From contig JAEDNI010000002.1 in NCBI GenBank assembly GCA_016302585.1, positions 3,385 through 67,384 on the forward strand: a stretch of 64,000 nt of DNA, written 5' to 3'. This stretch comes from Paludibacteraceae bacterium (GTDB lineage: Bacteria; Bacteroidota; Bacteroidia; Bacteroidales; Paludibacteraceae). The notes beneath the pieces were generated by a model. The model was not told where the DNA came from and did not search any database. It was given only the letters and a program-made list of their open reading frames with translations. The translations under genes were made by a program, and so were the position numbers. Below, piece by piece: positions 16,635-24,674 of the stretch. Each line of letters starts with the position of its first letter. Position 1 is the stretch's first letter.

Positions 16635-18059
16635 ATGAATTTGAATGAAATCTTTGGAAAAGGAAAGAAACCGCAGGAGGTAATCAACCTGCTCAAGAAG
16701 AAGTCTGTGAGTGTTCCGGAATGGGAGAAACTGCGCCGCAGTTACGAACCGAACCGTCACAAGATCGTGCGTGACTATCGCGGTCGCCCCAACGTGACCT
16801 ACTCGGATGGAACTATTCAGAAAGCAACGCGCTACCGTTTTGGATTGGAGAAACTGCTGGTATCTCGCATGACCGGCTTTATGTTCGCCATCCCGGTTAA
16901 GCGTGTCTATCAGCAGCCGGAGGGTATGACGGAGGAGCAGAAAGAGATGTTCAAGCAAATCACGAAGTCGATCGAAAAAGTCTATAAGTTGGCGTATATC
17001 GACAGCGAGAACCGCGATAGAGGCCGTCAGTACTTTGCGTCCTGCGAGATATTCACACTCTGGTACACGACGAACTCGCCGCATCAGATGTACGGATTCC
17101 CGTCTCAGTACAAGTTCAAGTGTAAGACCTATTCGCCGATGGACGGTAACACGAAGCTGTACCCGCTCTTTGACGGCGATGATCTGATTGCTATGTCTAT
17201 CGCTTATAGCCGCACGGAGGATAACCAGACCGTTAGCTATTTCGAGACCTACACGAAGGATAAGCACTACAAGTGGCATACCGAGGCGAAAGGATGGGTA
17301 GAGGATAAGCCGGAGGATATAACGCTGTTCGGCAAGATACCCGGAATCTATATGTACCGCCCGGAACCTATCTACGGCGAGGACTTGGATTATATTCGCG
17401 AGAATATCGAGTACAAGATGTCCGAGAACAGCGACACCATCTCCGATAACGCGTCGCCGTTACTTGCGTCCGTGGGAGAGATTACGGGATTGGAGAAACG
17501 CAGCGATTCGAAACGCAGCGTCAAGCTGTCTAACGGTGGTGATCTCAAATACGTAACGTGGGACCAGGGAATAGACGCGATGAAGTTCCATACCGAAACG
17601 ATGATGGATACCTATTTCATGCTTGCGCAGTTGCCGAACATATCCGCATCCAAAATGATGCAGTTGAGCAATGTCAGCTATGAGTCCCGTCAGATGCTTT
17701 TTGCCGATGCACACATGAAGGTTGGAGACGAGGCAGGCAGTTGGCAGAAAGCGTTTGCACGCGAGTTCAATCTGGTTAAGCGGTTTGTCGGCATGGCGAA
17801 TGAGCAATGGCGGGAGATGCTGGAGACTATCGAGTGCGACCATGTGATTACGCCGTTCATCCAAGAAGATAAGAAATCGAAGGTAGGTATGCTGATGGAC
17901 GCTAACGGTGGCAAGGCGGTGATGAGCCAAAAGACCTCCATTCAGTACCTCGATATGGTGGATGATGTGGAAGCGGAGATTAAGCAGATCGAGGAGGAAG
18001 AAGCGGCATCGCCCAAGCAGACCGGATTTGAAAGCATGTTCACTTCTAAAGTAGAATAG
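16635..18059 (+). CDS. Phage portal protein (SPP1 gp6-like)
   Basis: 474 residues from the ATG at 16635, the only ATG sitting sensibly after the promoter. The sequence fits the SPP1 gp6-type portal family: N-terminal DYRGRPNVTY, core RMTGFMFAIPVKR, and SYESRQMLFADAHMK in the C-terminal half, with an acidic coiled tail (VEAEIKQIEEEEAAS). It forms the 12-fold ring through which DNA enters and leaves the head. Followed two bases later by the MuF gene, its usual partner, but separated from the terminase genes by 10 kb, which is unusual. Confidence 0.85.
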   Translation: MNLNEIFGKGKKPQEVINLLKKKSVSVPEWEKLRRSYEPNRHKIVRDYRGRPNVTYSDGTIQKATRYRFGLEKLLVSRMTGFMFAIPVKRVYQQPEGMTEEQKEMFKQITKSIEKVYKLAYIDSENRDRGRQYFASCEIFTLWYTTNSPHQMYGFPSQYKFKCKTYSPMDGNTKLYPLFDGDDLIAMSIAYSRTEDNQTVSYFETYTKDKHYKWHTEAKGWVEDKPEDITLFGKIPGIYMYRPEPIYGEDLDYIRENIEYKMSENSDTISDNASPLLASVGEITGLEKRSDSKRSVKLSNGGDLKYVTWDQGIDAMKFHTETMMDTYFMLAQLPNISASKMMQLSNVSYESRQMLFADAHMKVGDEAGSWQKAFAREFNLVKRFVGMANEQWREMLETIECDHVITPFIQEDKKSKVGMLMDANGGKAVMSQKTSIQYLDMVDDVEAEIKQIEEEEAASPKQTGFESMFTSKVE

Positions 18060-18061
18060 TC

Positions 18062-20101
18062 ATGGCGAAACCTCGCATACCGAACCAGAAAAAGCAGTAC
18101 AAACTGCTGAACAGACGTTTGGCGGCTTACATGGCCGCCGTGCGTCGTATATATGGCGAACTCGGTAGCGAGGCGGCAAGGATAGCGGCATCCACCGGCT
18201 ATGATGGAAAGAAGCCGTTTGCATGGAAGGACTACCCACGGACGAAAGCGAGAGTGCAGCAACTGCAGGAGCGTTTTGTCAGTCAGTTGGGTAGTCTTAT
18301 TATGTCCGGCACTTCGGACGAATGGCGCCGGAGCAATCTCCATCAAGACCTGATCGTTGATAAGGTACTGAAAGCCTATCATACGAGCCGCAAGGACGCA
18401 AGGAATGAGCGTTACTACCGCGATAACTCCGAGGCTCTGCAGGCGTTTCAGCAACGCAAGGAGCGCGGCATGAACCTCTCCGACAAACTATGGGATCAGT
18501 CGCAGGCATACCGCGAGGAGTTGCAGGATGTGATATCGGCAGCTATCGAGCGCGGTACAGACGCTATCACGTTGAGCAAGCAGGTCAGCAAGTACCTGCA
18601 GGACTTCCCATCCATGCAACGCGACTACAAGGAGTTGTACGGAAAGGCATCGAAGGTGCAGAACTGCGAGTACCGCTCGATCCGTCTTGCGCGGTCGGAG
18701 ATAAACATGGCGTACCGTACAGCGGAACAGACGCGGTGGAGGCAGCTGGATTTCGTGGTAGGTTATGAGATTAAGATGTCAGGTGCACACCCGGCTCACG
18801 ATGTCTGCGACGAGTTGGCTGGCAAGTACCCGAAGGATTTCAAGTGGAACGGCTGGCACCCTAATTGCTATACAGATAAAGCAATGGTGCTGACAAATAA
18901 CGGGTGGAAACACTTCTCGGATGTTGAAAGCACAGATGCTATCCTGTCACTCAATCCTGATACACGGGATGTTGAGTGGGTTAAATTTGTAGCCCGTCAG
19001 TGCTATCCGTATTCCGGCAAGATGATACGATTCTTCAATAAGAGCCTTGAGTGTGTTGTTACGCCGGAGCATCAGATGGTGTATCTGTCAAAGAACAAAG
19101 GTGATATACGCAAGATGAGTGCTATCTACTACAGGAAATGCAATGGTGCATTCTATCGTACATGCGAACACCGTAATCCGGAAGAAAAGCAGAGTATTGA
19201 GATAAATGGTGATGTGTGGTCTTTTGATGACTACTGCGAGTTTATGGGTTATTGGTTAGCGGATGGCTCTACACAGCATACGACAGGCGTTGCGCTATGT
19301 CAAAAGAAAGGAGAACCGGCATGGGATGTAATGATTAGTTGTCTGGAACGGTTAGGTTATCATTATACTATCAATGAAGAAACGATATCGTTCTACAGGT
19401 CGAATATAGTACGTTATTTGAAACAATTCGGTAACGCATATAATAAGTTCATCCCTGCTGAAATACTAAGCTCAAGCAAACGACAGATGCAGATATTCTT
19501 GGATGCGTTCATCAAGTGTGATGGATATACGAGAAAAACAAAGTCGTTCGTTGGTAATAGAGGAAACGGATTTTCGTCCAAGAATAACGAAAGAATGTAT
19601 TTTACGACATCCCCGCATCTCGCAGGTGATTTGTGTCAGTTGTTAATCATGCTTGGAAAGCGTCCTTCGTTCAAGATTAAAGAGCCTGTTACTATTACGA
19701 AGAAAGATGGCTCTCTTATCAAAGGCAATTATCCTTGCTTCGTAATATCCGAGTGTTTGTCTGGAACAGCGACTGTTTTTGATAAGGAGATGGTAGATTA
19801 TTCCGGCAATGTATATGACTTGACGCTGGAGAAGAATCATATAATGTATATCAGCTATGATGGGAAATGTTTCTGGGGGAGTAACTGCATGTGTTACGAG
19901 GTCCCGATCCTAAAGACCGAGGACGAGTTTTACAGCGAGAACCCGGACCTGCGTTCGAGTAATGAGGTGGCGAATGTGCCGGAGGCTTTCAATACGTGGG
20001 TCGGAGGCAATCTGGATAAAATTAAGGCTGCGGAAAAGCATGGCACGTTGCCGTATTTCTTGCAGGATAACAAGAAGTATGTCGAGAGAGCCAAGGAATA
20101 G
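18062..20101 (+). CDS. MuF-type head morphogenesis protein containing an intein
   Basis: 679 residues: an N-extein of about 268 with helices and a MuF core (SIRLARSEINMAYRTAEQ, GWHPN), a 340-residue intein, and a C-extein starting CMCYEVPIL. Joining the exteins recreates the MuF motif HPNCMC. MuF proteins bind the portal and are injected or structural minor head proteins. The frame ends in TAG (20099-20101), but the downstream frame (FKEYWKRFVEKQLRYYASK) still looks coding up to a second TAG at 20159-20161, so the native C-terminus may be longer. Confidence 0.85.
   Translation: MAKPRIPNQKKQYKLLNRRLAAYMAAVRRIYGELGSEAARIAASTGYDGKKPFAWKDYPRTKARVQQLQERFVSQLGSLIMSGTSDEWRRSNLHQDLIVDKVLKAYHTSRKDARNERYYRDNSEALQAFQQRKERGMNLSDKLWDQSQAYREELQDVISAAIERGTDAITLSKQVSKYLQDFPSMQRDYKELYGKASKVQNCEYRSIRLARSEINMAYRTAEQTRWRQLDFVVGYEIKMSGAHPAHDVCDELAGKYPKDFKWNGWHPNCYTDKAMVLTNNGWKHFSDVESTDAILSLNPDTRDVEWVKFVARQCYPYSGKMIRFFNKSLECVVTPEHQMVYLSKNKGDIRKMSAIYYRKCNGAFYRTCEHRNPEEKQSIEINGDVWSFDDYCEFMGYWLADGSTQHTTGVALCQKKGEPAWDVMISCLERLGYHYTINEETISFYRSNIVRYLKQFGNAYNKFIPAEILSSSKRQMQIFLDAFIKCDGYTRKTKSFVGNRGNGFSSKNNERMYFTTSPHLAGDLCQLLIMLGKRPSFKIKEPVTITKKDGSLIKGNYPCFVISECLSGTATVFDKEMVDYSGNVYDLTLEKNHIMYISYDGKCFWGSNCMCYEVPILKTEDEFYSENPDLRSSNEVANVPEAFNTWVGGNLDKIKAAEKHGTLPYFLQDNKKYVERAKE
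18866..19885 (+). mobile_element. Intein with LAGLIDADG homing endonuclease
   Basis: Codons for 340 residues. Block A begins at Cys (CYTDKAMVLTNNGW). Block B has TPEHQM. Two LAGLIDADG-type motifs, FMGYWLADGS and IFLDAFIKCDGY, lie about 100 residues apart. Block F is VYDLTLEKNHIMY. Block G ends GSN before the extein Cys, with Ser at the penultimate place where His is usual. The N-terminal Cys, terminal Asn and +1 Cys needed for protein splicing are present, so it should splice, perhaps slowly. It sits in the HPN-C motif, a highly conserved spot typical of intein insertion. Confidence 0.9.
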
Positions 20102-20199
20102 TTCAAGGAGTACTGGAAACGCTTTGTGGAGAAACAACTGCGTTACTATGCGTCAAAATAGCGTATTCCATACCATCAATCAACTCGGTTTAATTTAGC

Positions 20200-20216
20200 C
20201 GATTCTCAGCGAGTTA
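20200..20216 (+). repeat. 17-bp repeat shared with the right prophage end
   Basis: CGATTCTCAGCGAGTTA is identical to 63667-63683, and the flanks are also similar (TCGGTTT about 15 bases before, CACAA shortly after). Here it follows the MuF gene; at 63.7 kb it lies between the phage end and the tRNA-Glu. Meaning unknown; it could be related to attachment or transposition. Confidence 0.6.
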
Positions 20217-20231
20217 TTTCACAACGATAAG

Positions 20232-20258
20232 CGCCATCCTAAATCATGGTGGCGTTTT
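20232..20258 (+). terminator. Weak intrinsic terminator after the MuF gene
   Basis: CGCCA (20232-20236) pairs with TGGCG (20250-20254), followed by TTTT. The next 75 bases hold several AAAGTTAC/GTAACTTT pieces with no gene. It would end the portal-MuF transcript. Confidence 0.5.
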
Positions 20259-20339
20259 GCGTATGCAGAAAGTAACTTTCGCCGATGCTCAAAGTTACTT
20301 TTGAGGATGCCGAAAGTTAAGTTTGACTTTCCTTGACAA

Positions 20340-20521
20340 ATATCATGCCACAAAGTGTTTATATATCAAGCAAAATTAGTACTATTTTCAAACTGGCAAG
20401 GACGATTTGCAATTATCACATTTTCAGCATTTTATGCCGAAAAAATTTGGTCATATCGTAAAATTTTTGTAACTTTACATAAAATTAAGAAATACAAGAA
20501 AACCATTAAAATCAAAGAGTT
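20340..20521 (+). promoter_or_regulatory. Repeated promoter/leader, copy 4 (long form)
   Basis: Long form, very close to copy 3 over its first 60 bases (GTGTTTATATATCAAGCAAA). Palindrome GCAAGGACGATTTGC, -33 TTTG (20446-20449), 20 bp, -7 TAACTTTA (20470-20477), leader AAACCATTAAAATCAAAGAG before the ATG at 20522. Confidence 0.8.
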
Positions 20522-20719
20522 ATGAAGACCCACATGAGTATTCGAAAGAACAAGAAAATGATGAAGAAGCACTACTTCGATTCCGACCCTGTAGGACTCC
20601 GCAAGGTGTATATCCGTAATAATGGGATCGAGCTTCACTATCGCTCGTCTCAAGAGCAAATCTATCACGTTCGTAAGAAACTGGCTGCTAAAGAAGCCGC
20701 GTTGAATAAAATTAAGTAG
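20522..20719 (+). CDS. Small basic protein
   Basis: 65 residues, strongly basic (MKTHMSIRKNKKMMKKHY start, HVRKKLAAKEAALNKIK end), directly behind promoter copy 4. The basic charge suggests nucleic acid binding; no family recognised. Confidence 0.55.
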   Translation: MKTHMSIRKNKKMMKKHYFDSDPVGLRKVYIRNNGIELHYRSSQEQIYHVRKKLAAKEAALNKIK

Positions 20720-20727
20720 GAAGCAGT

Positions 20728-21375
20728 ATGAGAATAACCAGACAGACGATCGACGCGCTCAAGGCGCAGGGTATCGAGGTAAAGAACTATCCGCACGAGA
20801 CCTATGAGGAATGGGTAAAAGAGTGCTGGGACAGAAAATATCAGTACAGCTACAATTACGAGAAAAACGGAGAGTTTCTGATTGATGGTAAAATCCGGAA
20901 GATGACGCATGAGGAGTTGGACGAACGGGCAAAGCGCTTTGCCGACTACCACGGTCCACGCGAGGCAAGCGGATGGTACGATGCGCAAGTGCTCTATATC
21001 AAGTATGGCGACCGACAGATAGCACGCAAGGAAACGACCAAAAGCAAGGAGATAACGGTGGGCTACGTTCTGAAAGTGGTGGACCGCGATAAGAAAGCCT
21101 TCTCAGGTGCGTACGGTGACTTTGCACGCAAGATGGAGCAGCTTCTGAAACGCAACGGCATCGGGCGGAACTTCTGCATCTATCCGACTACCTACGGAAT
21201 AGGTGTTTGGCTCGTCTATAACTTCTCTGCAAAGGAGGATATCAAGCGAGTGGACTCAATCTTAAACGAACAGGGCATTGAGTTCCGCAACGAGTACTCC
21301 GACGCACAATGGGTTTGGCGGTACGTTATTAGCAAAGCAGAAGCCAACAGATTACGGATTGATAAAGCAGCATAA
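20728..21375 (+). CDS. Hypothetical protein
   Basis: 215 residues. The N-terminal half is helical and charged (ETYEEWVKECWDRKY); the C-terminal half (TVGYVLKVVDRDKKAF to FSAKEDIKRVDSILNEQGIEF) has the strand-helix pattern of a small alpha/beta domain. Its partner is the N6-methylase-like gene that follows. No family recognised. Confidence 0.6.
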   Translation: MRITRQTIDALKAQGIEVKNYPHETYEEWVKECWDRKYQYSYNYEKNGEFLIDGKIRKMTHEELDERAKRFADYHGPREASGWYDAQVLYIKYGDRQIARKETTKSKEITVGYVLKVVDRDKKAFSGAYGDFARKMEQLLKRNGIGRNFCIYPTTYGIGVWLVYNFSAKEDIKRVDSILNEQGIEFRNEYSDAQWVWRYVISKAEANRLRIDKAA

Positions 21376-21376
21376 G

Positions 21377-22198
21377 ATGAGAGAGGAAGAAAAACTTGGA
21401 GACATGATAGCCAACCTCGACTACGCCAAGTCGTTCTCGGATAACTTCGACAGCTTCATAGCGTTCACGCTGTTTCCGTTCCTTGCTAATCCGGATGAGG
21501 ATGATGTGGCAAATTACATGAGCCACCGCGAGGACGAAAAGTATAAGGAAGCAATGCTGAAACTCGGGGATATATCCGAGGGTTACCATGACGCGCTTGG
21601 CGATATATTTATGGATCGTATCAGTCATGGCGCCAACGGGCAGTTCTTCACTCCGGACTGCATTTGTGAGTTCATGGCTGGAATTCTTTCGCCGGATGGA
21701 GAACATATATGCGACCCGTGCTGCGGCTCGGGTAGGCTGCTGCTCAAAGGCTTGCAGCGGTCTCGTGAGAATAAGTTAGACCCGACCATCTACGGAGGCG
21801 ACCTTGACCACCGTGCAGCACGCATGACGCTGCTGAACCTCTGCATGAACAGCGCGAGGGGCGATGTCGAATGGATTAACTCGCTGTCGAATGAGGTGTT
21901 CAAGACCTACCATATAGACCGCGTGAACATCTACGGGCATTGGATGTCCTATGTATGGCAGTACACTCCATCGACCAATATGGACAAACTGAACAGCCAA
22001 CGCCAGGATGTCATAAGGCAACTGATTGAGGTCGGCGTTTGGTACGAAAGGCATTTCGAGGACCCGAAGAAACCGGCTGAACCATCGGAAGCAGACACAC
22101 AGCAAGTACAGATGCAGTCGTCAGTGAAGCCAACCGAGATACCTCCCATTCCGGAACCGAAAAGACAGCAGGCAGTACAACTGTCATTGTTTGACTAA
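21377..22198 (+). CDS. N6 DNA methylase-like (HsdM-type fold), with clamp-binding tail
   Basis: 273 residues from the ATG at 21377. The AdoMet-binding motif CDPCCGSGRLLL and the preceding GQFFTPDCICEFMAG match type I restriction methylase (HsdM) N6 domains. The catalytic NPPY/F motif expected about 70 residues later is not visible (the region reads NIYGHWMSYVW), so it may be inactive or divergent. The Pro/Gln-rich tail ends VQLSLFD, a sliding-clamp-binding peptide. A decoy or recruiting role is possible. Confidence 0.65.
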   Translation: MREEEKLGDMIANLDYAKSFSDNFDSFIAFTLFPFLANPDEDDVANYMSHREDEKYKEAMLKLGDISEGYHDALGDIFMDRISHGANGQFFTPDCICEFMAGILSPDGEHICDPCCGSGRLLLKGLQRSRENKLDPTIYGGDLDHRAARMTLLNLCMNSARGDVEWINSLSNEVFKTYHIDRVNIYGHWMSYVWQYTPSTNMDKLNSQRQDVIRQLIEVGVWYERHFEDPKKPAEPSEADTQQVQMQSSVKPTEIPPIPEPKRQQAVQLSLFD

Positions 22199-22213
22199 TA
22201 AAATGTATATAGA

Positions 22214-22765
22214 ATGAAGAATACCAAGATTTTTGAATCGATCCGCAAGAATGCAATTGAGTTTGACGCTCTCTTGAAACGGCAGTTGGCGTATAGCGAA
22301 AAGTTAGAAACCATCGCTTATAAGTCATGGCGGGCTGACGAGGGCAATAAAGAAAAGCGCATGGCATTCCATGAGCAATGCCAAAAGTCGGATCAGTTAA
22401 GGAAACGCATCGAGAATAACCAACCGTTCACAGCGGAGCGGTGGTATATGACAGAGTACCTCTATTCCGATGCTCACGCTTACGAGGTGGTGGAGGTCTA
22501 TAATGAGAATAAGATGGATGTACGGCAACTCAAGGCGACCGAGAAACAGGAAGCACGCGAGGCACGTATGGCATCGTTTGTTCCCGGCGGATTTGTCGGC
22601 ACGTTTGACAATAGTCTTCAGGAATGGGATTTCGAGAGCGACGAGAGCAATCCCATCATTACTGTCCGCCGGCACAAAGATGGATGGTTCTACAGACCGA
22701 ATACGCGAACCTGCCCCTTCGTCATGCACGACAGTCCGCACGAACACTACGACTTCAACTTTTGA
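22214..22765 (+). CDS. Hypothetical Bacteroidales phage protein
   Basis: 183 residues. Helical first half (ALLKRQLAYSEKLETIAYKSW), charged centre, and a final segment of aromatic and Pro-rich residues (RRHKDGWFYRPNTRTCPF, ending HEHYDFNF). Last gene before a terminator. Function unknown. Confidence 0.6.
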   Translation: MKNTKIFESIRKNAIEFDALLKRQLAYSEKLETIAYKSWRADEGNKEKRMAFHEQCQKSDQLRKRIENNQPFTAERWYMTEYLYSDAHAYEVVEVYNENKMDVRQLKATEKQEAREARMASFVPGGFVGTFDNSLQEWDFESDESNPIITVRRHKDGWFYRPNTRTCPFVMHDSPHEHYDFNF

Positions 22766-22810
22766 GCAATAGAATAGATAATATAGTAAGAAAATAGAAG
22801 AAAATCAAGG

Positions 22811-22837
22811 AAAAATGCAGAATTTTTGCATTTTTTC
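22811..22837 (+). terminator. Intrinsic terminator
   Basis: AAAATGCA pairs with TGCATTTT around a 5-6 base loop and is followed by TTTTTT. It separates the 20.5 kb operon from the promoter at 22848. Confidence 0.65.
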
Positions 22838-22847
22838 TCGTAAATAC

Positions 22848-22878
22848 TTGGATAATTCAATTAAAAGTAGTAATTTTG
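22848..22878 (+). promoter_or_regulatory. Promoter for the DUF488 gene, possibly leaderless
   Basis: -33 TTG (22848-22850), 20 bp, -7 TAATTTTG (22871-22878). The expected start, about 5-7 bases after the box, coincides with the ATG at 22883, so the mRNA may be leaderless or nearly so. Confidence 0.7.
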
Positions 22879-22882
22879 CAGC

Positions 22883-23332
22883 ATGAAAATTTATACGTCG
22901 TATTTCGGCAATGTGGCGGCACTCAAAAGATGCGGTATTCATCCAATCAGTATCGCACGCTGGTCGCCGAGAAACTGGGACGGTGACAGATTGATTTGGT
23001 TAGCCCCCACACCATACATGGTGAAAGAGGCTTCGCGTGAGGAGTATATCAGGCTATATCAGGATATCTGTCATAGAGTGAACATTGAAGGGTTAATACG
23101 TACGCTTAGCACGATGGGCAAGGGAAGCGATGTTGCGCTGTTATGCTATGAGCGTCCGGGCGATTTCTGCCATCGGCATATGCTGGCCGAGTACATGACC
23201 GAACACGGTATCACCGTAAAAGAGTTCAGCGAGTACGAGTATCAGCAAGAACAGGCAAAGGTAATGGCGTCATCTACACCTCCGCCTCCACCGGAGCCTC
23301 CACAGCCGGAGCAGCTGAGTCTTTTCGATTAG
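22883..23332 (+). CDS. DUF488 family protein with clamp-binding tail
   Basis: 149 residues. TSYFGNVAALKRCGI, SIARWSPRNW, LIWLAPTPYMVKEASREEYI and CYERPGDFCHRHMLAEYM match the DUF488 family (conserved Cys/His ERPxxCHR patch). The Pro-rich tail ends EQLSLFD, a sliding-clamp-binding motif. DUF488 function is unclear; the Cys-His patch may bind metal. It precedes the glycine-tRNA-like genes. Confidence 0.75.
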   Translation: MKIYTSYFGNVAALKRCGIHPISIARWSPRNWDGDRLIWLAPTPYMVKEASREEYIRLYQDICHRVNIEGLIRTLSTMGKGSDVALLCYERPGDFCHRHMLAEYMTEHGITVKEFSEYEYQQEQAKVMASSTPPPPPEPPQPEQLSLFD

Positions 23333-23340
23333 CCCTCTCT

Positions 23341-23411
23341 GCGCGAACAGCATGGCGAACATGCGCTTACCTACCGGGTAGGAGATGATGGTTTAACTCC
23401 GTCTTCGCGCT
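23341..23411 (+). tRNA. tRNA-Gly-like gene (anticodon ACC), non-canonical
   Basis: Folds as a cloverleaf: acceptor GCGCGAA/TTCGCGC (7 bp, perfect), D stem GCAT/ATGC, anticodon stem CTTAC/GTAGG with loop CTACCGG (U33, anticodon ACC), variable AGAT, T stem GATGG/CCGTC with loop TTTAACT, discriminator T. Glycine identity features are present: G1-C72, C2-G71, C35, C36, U73. Oddities: C at position 8, short D loop, A34 anticodon, T-loop TTTAA rather than TTCAA. It may be decoding tRNA, or a glycine donor not used in translation. Confidence 0.55.
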
Positions 23412-23503
23412 CAAGGAAGTGTACGGCGCGCATCCGGACACAACCAAGGTTTCATGAGAGTAGATATATGGGGCGGAGGCAATGCGCTGCCAAAGCCCTT
23501 TAC

Positions 23504-23573
23504 GCGCGGCGAGCATGACGGTAATGCGAACGGCAACCAGCCGTGAGAAGTGGTTCGATTCCATAACCGCGCT
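23504..23573 (+). tRNA. Second tRNA-Gly-like gene, more degenerate
   Basis: Acceptor GCGCGGC/ACCGCGC (6 of 7 pairs), D stem GCAT/ATGC, anticodon stem of about 4 pairs around loop CAACCAG (anticodon ACC again, but A instead of U at 33), T loop TTCGATT on a weak stem, discriminator T. It has the same glycine identity positions as its neighbour. The 92 bases between the two tRNA-like genes show no third cloverleaf. Could be a degraded copy. Confidence 0.4.
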
Positions 23574-23594
23574 CTATCTAAACAGAATGAAACA

Positions 23595-24674
23595 ATGAAA
23601 GTAGCAATTTTGGGCGCGGGCAACGTAGGTGTTGCAATCGCAGCAGACCTATCCATCAAAGGTCACGAGGTATCACTCATTAAAACATCGAATACCAAGT
23701 CTGAGGTATTCGACACGATCAAAGCCAACGGCAATCGTGTTTTCCTGAAAGAGAATCAGCAGTACACACAAGCGGTCATCGCGGATGTTACACATGATAT
23801 AGAGGCTGCTTCCGATGCGGAAGTGGTCTTCGTTACCGTGCAGAGCACCTACCATAAGGAGGTGATCAAGAAACTGTCGTACTATCTGAATAGCAAGCAG
23901 ATTGTAGTCTGCATTTGCAGTTACATGTCGTATTTCTATTTCCGTCGTTACTGCAAGTCGCTGCCTGTCATCGTAGAGACGATAGGCCCATATCTTGAGG
24001 GGCGTGTGGAAATGGAGGATATGCCGGGCGAGGTTGTCTTCCGTGTCGGTTGCAGACTGACACGCAGCCCCCTCTCCATCTCCAGAAAAGATTCGGACGA
24101 TTATATGTACACGCTCAAGTCGCTTGATCCTAGTTTCAGCGATGAGTATAATCTGCTGGAGGCGGCGCTCCTGAACCCGAACATGGTACTGCATACCGTT
24201 GGCGCTATCATGAGCATTCCGCGTATCGAATACAGCCACGGCAATTTCTGTATGTACCGCGAGGCGTACTCGCATGAGAACCCGGCTACACTGAACATCA
24301 TGAATGAGCTGGACCGTGAGAAACGCCAAGTGCTCTATGCGCTCGGGTGCAAGCCGGTCGATATCTACGATGCAGGAGGTTTCCTCGGTAACAAGATGGA
24401 GAGCTTCTTCCGTTATTCCGAATCCAGCGACCGCGCTATCAGTCCGACGTCGGTCAAGTCACGCTACATCACAGAAGATGTGTCGCAGGGCTTGGTACTG
24501 CTGGAGAGCATAGCGCATACGGCGCACATGACCGTCCCTGTTACATCCGCACTCATTGACATTGCTTCTGCGGCATTGTTATACGACTTCCGCGAGTGTG
24601 GTCGTACTATCCATGGTCTCGGAGCAGAGGAGTACATACACGAACTGATAGCCAAGCAATATGGATGTGCTTAA
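23595..24674 (+). CDS. Octopine/opine dehydrogenase-like protein
   Basis: 359 residues. N-terminal Rossmann dinucleotide-binding motif GAGNVGVAIA. The C-terminal opine dehydrogenase domain has LLNPNMVLHTVGAIMSIPRIE with the conserved His, and SRYITEDVSQGLVLLES. Enzymes of this family use NAD(P)H to join an amino-group donor to a 2-oxo acid by reductive condensation. The start at 23595 lies just after the tRNA-like genes. The next gene overlaps its stop, so the product should act in the same pathway as the amidoligase and ATP-grasp enzymes. Substrate unknown. Confidence 0.8.
   Translation: MKVAILGAGNVGVAIAADLSIKGHEVSLIKTSNTKSEVFDTIKANGNRVFLKENQQYTQAVIADVTHDIEAASDAEVVFVTVQSTYHKEVIKKLSYYLNSKQIVVCICSYMSYFYFRRYCKSLPVIVETIGPYLEGRVEMEDMPGEVVFRVGCRLTRSPLSISRKDSDDYMYTLKSLDPSFSDEYNLLEAALLNPNMVLHTVGAIMSIPRIEYSHGNFCMYREAYSHENPATLNIMNELDREKRQVLYALGCKPVDIYDAGGFLGNKMESFFRYSESSDRAISPTSVKSRYITEDVSQGLVLLESIAHTAHMTVPVTSALIDIASAALLYDFRECGRTIHGLGAEEYIHELIAKQYGCA

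Noticed and set aside
5203..20230. Phage-wide recoding of TAG to glutamine
   Set aside because: TAG is used as a normal stop at several intact genes (for example 18057-18059, 20717-20719, 23330-23332, 31568-31570 and 33419-33421), some followed at once by the next gene, so the standard code is used. No CTA-anticodon tRNA was found.
23412..23503. Third tRNA between the two tRNA-Gly-like genes
   Set aside because: No complete cloverleaf could be folded; no T-loop consensus.
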